DNA of 15,474 bases from positions 1 through 15,474 of the forward strand of contig NZ_JBMLSD010000384.1 in NCBI RefSeq assembly GCF_049240685.1, given 5' to 3'. This document shows positions 1 to 7,300 of this stretch, piece by piece. Source of the stretch: Flectobacillus sp049240685. GTDB taxonomy: Bacteria; Bacteroidota; Bacteroidia; Cytophagales; Spirosomataceae. A program made the position numbers and the translations under genes. The notes under the pieces are model-generated. The model searched no databases and was not told the DNA's origin. It was given only the letters and a program-made list of their open reading frames with translations. Every line of letters begins with the position of its first letter. Positions within the stretch are counted from its first letter, which is position 1.

Positions 1-627
1 GGGCATTCGGTACGGGAATATGTGCAGGGCAAACGAGTGAATCATTTTCATCCTGTCAATTATCTTTTGTTGATTGGTGGGGTGGCTACTTGGATTTATC
101 TACATTACTGGGACGATCTTTTCAATATGGATATTATGTTCCAAAATATGAAAACCAAAGAACAAAAAGCTATAATGCCCTTCGTCAAAAAAGCCGTACA
201 TTTTGCTTTTGAAAATTATACCTATCAACTCATGTTTAGTATTCTTTTGTATGGTTTTTTCTCAGTTAAGATTTTAGGAAAAGAACGATATAATTGGGTT
301 GAAGGAATCGTGTTACATCTTTTTGTGATTTCACATTCTGAGCTGATTAAGCTATTTTTGTTTCCATTATTAATTTTTGTAAAAAATAGTATTATTGGTT
401 TTTATGTCCAATCGATGATGTCTTCCTTAATTAGTATGGTATATATGGTTTGGGCCTACAAGCAGTTTTTTGAAGAAAAAAGCATCTGGTCTACCATCTG
501 GAAAAGCCTACTTTCGGTGCTTGCGGCGGCGCTTGTGATTGGATTAATTTCTGGTTTTGGCAGTTTTTTAATTACACTCGTAAGTGATAAACAAACCTTA
601 ATTAAGGCCGTGACAGGGGGAAAGTAA
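1..627 (+). CDS. DUF3667-like integral membrane protein, 5' end cut off by the window
   Basis: The reading frame is open from base 1, so the gene begins upstream of the window. The GTG at 22 is an internal valine rather than a credible start. The visible 208 residues begin GHSVREYVQGKRVNHF, which resembles the GH-x-x-REY-x-x-GKR motif that I recall following the N-terminal zinc-ribbon region in DUF3667 proteins. About five hydrophobic segments follow (visible residues near 25-45, 70-92, 103-128, 133-155 and 170-198), so this is an inner-membrane protein. The function of DUF3667 proteins is unknown. The next gene begins about 218 bp downstream, too far to imply a shared operon, and no convincing terminator is visible in that gap. 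The family call rests on one motif and the membrane layout. The membrane-protein call is much safer. Confidence 0.65.
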   Translation, partial: GHSVREYVQGKRVNHFHPVNYLLLIGGVATWIYLHYWDDLFNMDIMFQNMKTKEQKAIMPFVKKAVHFAFENYTYQLMFSILLYGFFSVKILGKERYNWVEGIVLHLFVISHSELIKLFLFPLLIFVKNSIIGFYVQSMMSSLISMVYMVWAYKQFFEEKSIWSTIWKSLLSVLAAALVIGLISGFGSFLITLVSDKQTLIKAVTGGK

Positions 628-845
628 GAAAATTAGTACTCAAAATGAAATGTTAGATTGTGCTTTCAGATAACGGCTTTCAGGTATGGGCATTTGGCAA
701 AAACATATCTATCGTTACTTAAAAAACATTTTAACACTCTTTGCCTTGTGCCTAAAACACAAAATTAAATCACTTATTCAATATATCGAGTTAAACCAAA
801 GCCCAAAGTAGAAAGCCACCCTATCTAACACAATTGATTTTTAAA

Positions 846-2084
846 ATGAAAATATTACATACTGCCGATTGGCATTTGGGTAAAAGATTGGATATGTTTT
901 CTCGCTTGGAGGAACAACGTGAGGTATTAGCTGAAATCGTGGAGATTGCTGACAAAGAGGAGGTAGATGCCGTGATTGTAGCAGGTGATTTGTTTGATAA
1001 CTTTAATCCTTCGTCAGAAGCTACCGAGCTTTTGTATTCTACTTTGTATCGTTTGTCAAAAAATGGAACACGTGCCGTAATTGCCATTGCAGGTAATCAT
1101 GATTCTCCTGAGCGTATCGAAGTGCCTGATGCCTTAGCCCGTGCTTGCGGGATTATTTTTGTGGGATATCCCAACGCCTATGTACGTCCGTTTATGACCG
1201 ATGGAGGGATAGAGGTATTGCATGTAGATAACGGATACATAGAGCTGGCATTACCCAAACAGCAAACGCCATTGCGTTTGATTTTGACACCTTATGCCAA
1301 CGAAGTACGCTTGAAAACTTATTTGGGAGTAGAGGATACAGAGGATAGTCTTCGCCAGCATTTGGCACAGCACTGGAAGCAGTTGGCAGACCAATATTTC
1401 GACGAAAAAGGGATTAATTTCTTGGTAACACATCTTTTTATGATGAAAAATGGAGGAGAACAACCCGAAGAACCAGATGACGAAAAACCAATACTTCATG
1501 TTGGTGGTGCCTCTGCGATTTATTCTGAAAATATTCCTCCTCAAACGCAGTACGTAGCCCTAGGACATTTACACAGATTCCAAACCATTGATACAGAACC
1601 GTGCCCAATTATTTACTCGAGTAGTCCGTTGGCCTATAGTTTTTCGGAGGCTAATCAAACCAAATATGTGGTTGTGGTAGAGGCTCAGGCTGGGAAACCT
1701 GTCAATCTTTTACCTATTGCTTTAACTAAAGGGAAAAAATTGTTGCGTAATAAATTTACCGAAGTAGAAGAGGCTATAACTTGGTTGGAAGGCAATCAAG
1801 ACGCTATTGTTCAGATTACGATGGTAACTGAAAGTTACTTGGAATCGGCGGATAAGAAAAGGCTGATGGAGGCACATCCGATGATGATGCCTATTATTCC
1901 TGAGGTAAAAAATTTGCAAAAAGGCAATGATGGTACTTCCAAAATTGTGAGTATCGACAACAAAAGTATGGAAGAACTTTTTGTAGAATATTTTAAAAAT
2001 AGCAAAGAAGGAAAAGGTCAAGCCCCAAGCGAATCTTTGATGGAGCTTTTCAAAGAAATACAATCTGTGGAGATTTTTGAATAA
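846..2084 (+). CDS. sbcD: Exonuclease SbcCD, nuclease subunit D (Mre11 homologue)
   Basis: SbcD is the Mn-dependent nuclease subunit of the SbcCD complex, which cleaves hairpins and protein-blocked DNA ends in the cytoplasm. The 412-aa product has the usual family length. It shows the calcineurin-like metallophosphoesterase motifs in order: D8-W-H10, GDLFD (D48), GNHD (N84, H85, D86), a THLFM histidine near residue 195, and GHLH near residue 240. The C-terminal region ends with an ELFVEYF...PSESLMELFKEI pattern typical of the SbcD C-terminal domain. I chose ATG 846 because it gives the canonical MKILHTADWHLGK start. An in-frame TTG at 834 would add only four residues. The ATPase partner sbcC normally lies directly downstream but is absent here; the next gene is an unrelated lipoprotein. 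SbcD function is very likely, with SbcC presumably encoded elsewhere. Confidence 0.95.
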   Translation: MKILHTADWHLGKRLDMFSRLEEQREVLAEIVEIADKEEVDAVIVAGDLFDNFNPSSEATELLYSTLYRLSKNGTRAVIAIAGNHDSPERIEVPDALARACGIIFVGYPNAYVRPFMTDGGIEVLHVDNGYIELALPKQQTPLRLILTPYANEVRLKTYLGVEDTEDSLRQHLAQHWKQLADQYFDEKGINFLVTHLFMMKNGGEQPEEPDDEKPILHVGGASAIYSENIPPQTQYVALGHLHRFQTIDTEPCPIIYSSSPLAYSFSEANQTKYVVVVEAQAGKPVNLLPIALTKGKKLLRNKFTEVEEAITWLEGNQDAIVQITMVTESYLESADKKRLMEAHPMMMPIIPEVKNLQKGNDGTSKIVSIDNKSMEELFVEYFKNSKEGKGQAPSESLMELFKEIQSVEIFE

Positions 2085-2133
2085 TTTTTGTCGAGAAGGC
2101 AACGGTTTTTGTAGACCATCAGTCATGTACTTA

Positions 2134-2145
2134 TGAAACGTTTCA
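2134..2145. promoter_or_regulatory. Perfect 12-bp palindrome, candidate LacI-family operator
   Basis: TGAAACGTTTCA is a perfect inverted repeat with a central CpG, 45 bp upstream of the lipoprotein start codon. LacI/GalR-family operators are typically palindromes of this kind with a central CG. The position between sbcD and the lipoprotein gene suits an operator for the latter. An outer inverted pair, GTACTTAT (2127-2134) and ATAAGTAC (2180-2187), also brackets this leader. No regulator gene is present in the window, so assignment to a family is inference from the site alone. Confidence 0.35.
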
Positions 2146-2189
2146 ACTATATTTTTTAATCTCATAAAAAGTTAAACCAATAAGTACAC

Positions 2190-2810
2190 ATGAAAAAACA
2201 ATTGTTATTATTGTTGATGGCTGTCGTGGGCCTTTATATGGTAGCTTGTCAATCACAAGATGGTGCTACACCTTCAAGTGATGGTGATTTGGAAGCAATC
2301 CAAGTGTCAGCTGCGCGTACTGCTGCGGATTCGACCACAAAAACTAAATGTAAAGGCAAATTAACTCCTATTGATTCTACTGCTTTACCGAGTAAGGTTA
2401 TTTCTTATATCACTACCAATTATGCAGGCGCGCAAGTGAAATTTGCGGCAACAGATTCATTAGGGCAATATGTTGTAGGAATATATTTGAACAGTACACA
2501 TACTGGATTATTGTTTGATGCAAGTGGTAATTTTGTTCAGATTATCGAAAAATATGGTAAAAAAGCCAAACTTACTGCCGTAGATATCACAACACTTCCT
2601 GCTTCGGTTACTAGCTATGTTACAGCTAATTATGCTGGTTATACCATCAAGAAGGCAGGAACCAATGCTGATGGAAACTTGTATGTAGGCATCGCAAATG
2701 ATACCACAAGAGTGGTCTTGATATTTGATTCGGCAGGTAATTTTGTCAAAGTGGCTGATATTCCTCCAATGAATGGCGGTCGTGGCAAAGGTAAAGGTAG
2801 AGGTCATTGA
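2190..2810 (+). CDS. Lipoprotein with two PepSY-like repeats
   Basis: This 206-aa protein starts with a lysine pair, a leucine-rich core and a lipobox ending V-A-C20, so it should be exported and lipid-anchored. A short S/T/D-rich linker follows. Two homologous repeats come next, at about residues 58-119 and 128-189. Each contains LP-x-x-V-x-x-Y-(I/V)-T-x-N-YAG, a central Y-V-(V)-G-I strand and FD-x-(S/A)-GNFV. This resembles the PepSY-like (beta-lactamase-inhibitor-like) fold common in Bacteroidota periplasmic proteins; such domains are thought to bind other proteins or peptides, but no partner can be named. The protein ends in an unusual basic GGRGKGKGRGH tail. It sits alone between a palindromic site upstream and a terminator downstream, so it is probably monocistronic. 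The lipoprotein call is firm, the fold call is good and the function is unknown. Confidence 0.8.
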   Translation: MKKQLLLLLMAVVGLYMVACQSQDGATPSSDGDLEAIQVSAARTAADSTTKTKCKGKLTPIDSTALPSKVISYITTNYAGAQVKFAATDSLGQYVVGIYLNSTHTGLLFDASGNFVQIIEKYGKKAKLTAVDITTLPASVTSYVTANYAGYTIKKAGTNADGNLYVGIANDTTRVVLIFDSAGNFVKVADIPPMNGGRGKGKGRGH

Positions 2811-2934
2811 TTTATCTGATTTGAAAATTAGGGATTTTGAGAATTTGAAAATGACCTAATGTTTAAAAATTGCTTACAGCATAATGCAAACAACCTAATA
2901 CAGATAAATATTTTAAAAGTGTAATTTGTAATGT

Positions 2935-2971
2935 AAAAAACCACGCTCTTGTAGTAGGAGCGTGGTTTTTT
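2935..2971 (+). terminator. Rho-independent terminator after the lipoprotein gene
   Basis: The arms CCACGCTC (2941-2948) and GAGCGTGG (2958-2965) form a perfect 8-bp GC-rich stem with a 9-nt loop. Six A's precede the stem and six T's follow it, which extends the pairing and would let it work in both directions. It lies 124 bp after the lipoprotein stop codon and about 80 bp before the lactonase start. Confidence 0.9.
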
Positions 2972-3053
2972 ATTGGATAAAGTACAATTTTTTACCTACA
3001 GAATACTAACTTCGTTTTGTTAAAGTATTTTATGTCAAACCTTCAGCTATCCC

Positions 3054-4181
3054 GTGAAAAAACTATTGCTACTCGTTGGACTTACCATGACTACCATGGT
3101 GAATGTCCTAGCCCAAACAGCGTCCAAAGAATTTTATATGATTGTGGGCACCTACACTGCCAAAACTAGCAAAGGCATCTATGTGTATCGTTTTAATCCG
3201 AGTACTGGAAAATTGCAATATACTAGTCATGTTAGTGGTGTCAAAAACCCCTCCTTTATTGCGGTGTCACCAACCCAAGAAATGGTGTATTCGGTAGGCG
3301 AAACCGATGGCGATGGTACCGTAAATTCTTTCAGATTTGACCGTAAGCAAGGAGTGTTGTCCTATCTCAATTCACAATCAGCAGGTGGGCCAGGCTCTTG
3401 TCATGTGACTACCGACCGTACAGGCAAGTGGGTTATGGTAGGGAATTATGGAGGAGGAAGTTTGAGTATTCTCCCTGTCGAATCAGATGGAACACTCGGA
3501 AAAGCTACCCAGACCATTCAACATACAGGAAGCTCAGTAAACAAAAATCGTCAAGAAAAACCACACGTTCACTCGGTAAACGTAGCCATCAATAACACCG
3601 ACGTTTTTGTGCCAGATTTGGGTGTAGATAAAGTGTATACTTATAAATTAGATACACAGAAAGGACTATTGAACCCCGGTAAACCAGCCTTTACCAGCTC
3701 GACACCAGGTTCAGGTCCACGTCATTTTGTGTTTTCGCCAAATAACAAATATGCTTACGTTATTGAAGAATTAACAGCAACTGTTACGGCATATCGTTAT
3801 GAAAAAGGCGCTTTAAAACCCATTCAGACGATTTCGACCGTGCCTTCTGACTATACGGGGCTCAAGTGGGATGCCGATATTCATATTTCAGCTGATGGTA
3901 AATTTTTGTATGCTTCCAATCGCGCACACGAAAGTATTACGGTATATGCCATTGATGCCAAAACAGGCAAACTTACTTGGGTAGATAATACACCAGTAGA
4001 AGGCAAAACACCAAGAAACTTTGCGATAGACCCAACAGGTAATTATGTAGTAGTTGCCAATCAAGACAGCGATAACATTACCGTGTTTAGTAGAGATAAA
4101 AAAACAGGTAAGCTCAAATACACAGGCTATTCTATAGAAGTGTCGATGCCTGTATGTTTAAAATTTGCCGATGCGTTGTAA
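3054..4181 (+). CDS. Secreted lactonase-family beta-propeller (6-phosphogluconolactonase-like)
   Basis: This 375-aa protein belongs to the lactonase (YbhE/Pgl-type) family of seven-bladed beta-propellers. Family signatures include VGTYT...GIYVYRF-x-P-x-TGKL (residues 31-54), GNYGGGS (130-136), HVHS (171-174), GPRHFVFSP (221-229), followed by EE (238-239), ADIHIS-x-DG-x-(F)LYASNR, and PRNFAIDPTG near the end. The first ~21 residues form a signal peptide ending ALAQ-like at VLAQ, so it acts outside the cytoplasm. That argues against a simple role in the pentose phosphate pathway, where the cytosolic enzyme hydrolyses 6-phosphogluconolactone; the substrate is uncertain. The start is GTG: the in-frame stop at 3021 and the absence of an in-frame ATG upstream leave no better choice. 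It is followed 51 bp later by a terminator that belongs to the downstream duplicated unit. Confidence 0.88.
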   Translation: MKKLLLLVGLTMTTMVNVLAQTASKEFYMIVGTYTAKTSKGIYVYRFNPSTGKLQYTSHVSGVKNPSFIAVSPTQEMVYSVGETDGDGTVNSFRFDRKQGVLSYLNSQSAGGPGSCHVTTDRTGKWVMVGNYGGGSLSILPVESDGTLGKATQTIQHTGSSVNKNRQEKPHVHSVNVAINNTDVFVPDLGVDKVYTYKLDTQKGLLNPGKPAFTSSTPGSGPRHFVFSPNNKYAYVIEELTATVTAYRYEKGALKPIQTISTVPSDYTGLKWDADIHISADGKFLYASNRAHESITVYAIDAKTGKLTWVDNTPVEGKTPRNFAIDPTGNYVVVANQDSDNITVFSRDKKTGKLKYTGYSIEVSMPVCLKFADAL

Positions 4182-4232
4182 AGAATTACTAACACTTTAA
4201 AATAACGCAAAATTAACCTATATTGTCCAGAA

Positions 4233-4265
4233 AGGCTTGGTGACTGACATCACTGAGCCTTTTTT
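4233..4265 (+). terminator. Rho-independent terminator after the lactonase gene
   Basis: The arms AGGCTTGGTGA (4233-4243) and TCACTGAGCCT (4250-4260) form an 11-bp stem with two G-T wobbles and a 6-nt loop, followed by six T's. It ends lactonase transcription 51 bp after the stop codon. It lies inside the duplicated leader, so the same hairpin is found after gene A. Confidence 0.82.
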
Positions 4266-4285
4266 GATTTTGAATGAAGAATAAG

Positions 4286-4317
4286 TTTTTTATCGAGACA
4301 AAAACTTCATTTCTTTG
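4286..4317 (+). promoter_or_regulatory. Candidate promoter of giant gene A
   Basis: TTTCTTTG (4310-4317) matches the Bacteroidota -7 element TAnnTTTG at all but one defined base. A T-run (4286-4291) about 18 bp upstream could act as a poor -33 element; no TTTG is present at that distance. The site lies between the terminator and the start codon at 4342, which is where a promoter is needed. The same sequence precedes gene B. Confidence 0.35.
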
Positions 4318-4341
4318 TAGTCTAAAATTCAACATGATATT

Positions 4342-7300
4342 ATGAAACAAATCTACATCATTCTTTTCTTTTTATTATCAGTACATCTCGTAAATGGTCA
4401 AGGCAACTACAGTTCGAGTAACTTTTGTAAAGGACAAAGGATAAGTTTAGTGTCGCCCATCCAAGGAAAGACCTATGAATGGTCGGGGCCTAATGGGTAT
4501 AAGTCTACAGGAAGTCAGACTGTTACAGTTGCAGAGATTGCTGATTCTAGCAAGCATACGGGTATATACACCGTTGTGGTTGACAAGCTTCAAAAGCATC
4601 ATATTTTTGTCGGAATAAATCGATATTTATCTACCAAGTTTTCTATATCAACTTCTTCTGATGTAAGCGGGAACAAAGTACTTAGTGTAACTGGGAGTCA
4701 TGCAAGTACTTTTGAGTGGTCGGGACCCAACAACTATTTTGCACTTGGAGAGACAGTAAAGATACTCCTGCCCCAATCAAACAATAGTGGATATTATAAA
4801 GTTACCGCAAGAGACCAATATGGCTGTATTCTAAAAGACTCTATTAATCTGAAATTTGAAGGGAAAGATTGTATCGGTGATTTATCTGTATCTTACCAAC
4901 AGGAGGGAGGCCCAGTTACGACACTCCCCGGTGGATATCCAGATCCGTATATTATCTCAACTTGTGAAGATTCAAAATCTAATTTAACTGTATCTACTGC
5001 CTCGTTTTTGGGCGATTGGAAAGTAATCTGGTATAAAGATGGGAAAGTTTTTTTAAATTCTACAAGTATCTCAATAGCAGAAGAAGGTACTTACTATGCC
5101 CTTTTACAGACTCCTACGTGTGAATTTAAATCACGTACTATTAAAAGGGTAAATACAAAGGGGCTCAGTGTTTACTTTCCAAATAATACATCAAGTGATT
5201 CATTACTACTGTGTAACAAAAGAGGAGTTGTGCAGTTGAAAGGGGCACTAGTAAATAATAATAATGGAATTAATGCCTCATCGCCTTCCTTTCAGTGGTA
5301 TAAAAATGACTCACCAATTCCGAATGCTAATGGTTCAACATTTGATGTTACCTCAGAGGGTAATTATAGTTTTAAAATTGTATCAGGTAATTGTGTTGGA
5401 ACTTCTACAAAAAAAATAATCAAGTCTACCGACAAGATTAGGGCAAATATTTCATACTATACAGGTGGGAGTATCATTGATTCTAACGTAGTAAAAGTAT
5501 GTGATATAAAAACCGATTGGCATTCCTTAAGTGCTAAAGCAGATGGGGCATTTACTGTTTATAGGAATGGAAATCAAACCTATTCTTCTGATATGTTTAG
5601 CATTCGCGAGTATGGGCTTTATGTAATTAAAGCCACACAAGGGGAGTGTATTGCCTATGATAGCATAAAAATAGTACAGGGTAATGCCAATGATATTCTT
5701 CCATTGGCTGATTTTAGTAAAAATGTTTTGACTCTTCCTTTTACTTGCTCAAGTACTAATTTTAAAATACTATACTTTTATAATAATCAATATTTTGAGG
5801 ACAAAATAAACTATCAGTGGTTCAGAGATGGAAAACTTATTAGTACCGATAACATTGTTACAAGCTCGGATGGTGCGAGTTTTGTACTTAAGGTTAATAA
5901 CTCAAAGTGTCAATACCAAAGTAAGCCATTTTCTCAAGCACCTATTCCATCGAATAAGGTCATAGCAACATTTAGCTCTCCTCAAAAACGATATTTGTGT
6001 AGGAAAGAAAGCATTGAAATATCACTATCCGACTGTAATTCCTTGTACTATAAGTATAAAATTTGGAAAAGAGATGGGGTTGTAATCAATGAACCTTCTT
6101 CTAATAATCCAAATTATGGATGTTCGCTGACGGTTAATGAACCTGGTAAATATTGGATAGAATTTCCTACAAATACATGTACCTATTATTCTGATACAAT
6201 CACTGTTGAATCTGCAGAGGTAAAAACTCCGAGCATTGTTGAGACCTGTGTATCTCAGAGTGTCAAAACCCTAGCAGTACAAGCGGAGAAAGGACTTTCC
6301 TATCTATGGCTTAAAAATGGTATTATACAATCTGAACTAAACCAAAGTAAAATAGATGTAGGGATTAATGATGCAAATACTTACAGAGTATTGATAAGTA
6401 ATCCATACTGTGCTGCGCTTACCCCTGCGCTACATACTGGTATTCGTTTCCCACAAATAAAAAGTCTTTGTGAGGGCTCTTTACTTGAGCTAAATCCCCA
6501 AGCAACATCAGGTAATTATCGTTGGACAGGGCCTAATGGATTTACTTCTACCAGTGCAAATCCTGTGATTAACAACGTAGCCAAGACAAATGCTGGAGTT
6601 TATACCCTCACCTATCAGTCGACTACTGGTGGATGTGATGCTGTTTTTACAGTAATGGTAAATGTAAAAAATGCTGTCAAAGTAACCTACCCTTCATCAA
6701 TGGAGGTATGCGAAAAAGGACAGCTAGCTCTTCCTCTGATTAAAACTACTGAGCAAGTTGGAATTAACTCTGTAGTTTATACAGGGCCAGGGATTTCGAA
6801 TACGCTTAAAGGAGTTTCATCGCCATTAGTAATTGATAATTTTAATACAAACAACACAGGTATCTACAAGATTACTCCTATCAGGAGCGACACTAATACT
6901 TGTGGGTTTACGCATGAAATTACCGTTAGCATGAATAAATCTTCGGATTGCCGAAGTATCATTCTAAGGCAAACTCGACTAGATGCAATACCCGCAGCAT
7001 GTGGGTTATCCTCCATTGAAATTCCTTTTGAAAAACTGGGTAACTTCGCACCCAATACAATTTTTAAAGTAATGATGGATAGTACTGTATTGGGAGAAGG
7101 TACCAACAGTCCAATCAAAATACAGCTGCCCGAAAGTACAAAAGACTGGTCTATCTTTATCACAACCTCTGCTCAGTCTGTAAGTTCACCGATAGGAATC
7201 ATTAAGAATAGGGGAGTGAATAATAATCCTTTTTCGGCATGGGTAAGTTATTTAAATTATAATGATTTTTTCTACACTTCTGCCGGAATTACAGCGTGTG

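Larger units (their letters stand above)
4203..4367 (+). repeat. 165-bp leader repeat, copy 1 (identical to 9802-9966)
   Basis: By direct reading this segment is base-for-base identical to 9802-9966 (offset 5599). It covers the terminator hairpin, the leader and the first 26 bases of the giant gene, including eight codons (MKQIYIIL). Identity ends abruptly within the hydrophobic core of the signal peptide. Confidence 0.95.

Noticed and set aside
22..24. GTG as the start codon of the first gene
   Set aside because: The frame is open to base 1 and residues upstream of the GTG (GHSVREY) belong to the conserved motif, so the gene is cut by the window.
834..845. In-frame TTG start giving four extra residues to SbcD
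   Set aside because: ATG 846 gives the canonical family start MKILHTADWH; the extra residues have no family support.
628..845. Possible terminator TTGTG/CACAA in the gap before sbcD
   Set aside because: A 5-bp AT-rich stem without a following T-run is too weak to support; I see no other feature in this gap.
821..2165. Minus-strand ORFs opposite sbcD (821-1087, 1251-1544, 1722-2165)
   Set aside because: They lie antisense to a well-supported gene and show no recognisable domain; they are shadows.
3007..3014. TAACTTCG as a -7 promoter element for the lactonase
   Set aside because: It is one base off TAnnTTTG, but the nearest upstream TTG is about 31 bp away, outside the usual spacing.
3398..3595. 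Second + strand ORF inside the lactonase gene
   Set aside because: It overlaps conserved beta-propeller coding sequence in another frame and has no start context or domain.
4223..4230. TTGTCCAG in the leader repeat matches part of the MITE end
   Set aside because: Only 8 bases are shared, with no second end or target duplication nearby; chance is sufficient.
6864..7163. Minus-strand ORF inside gene A (and similarly 13001-13231 in gene B)
   Set aside because: They are antisense to long, continuous coding sequence, and neither is conserved at the matching position of the other paralogue.
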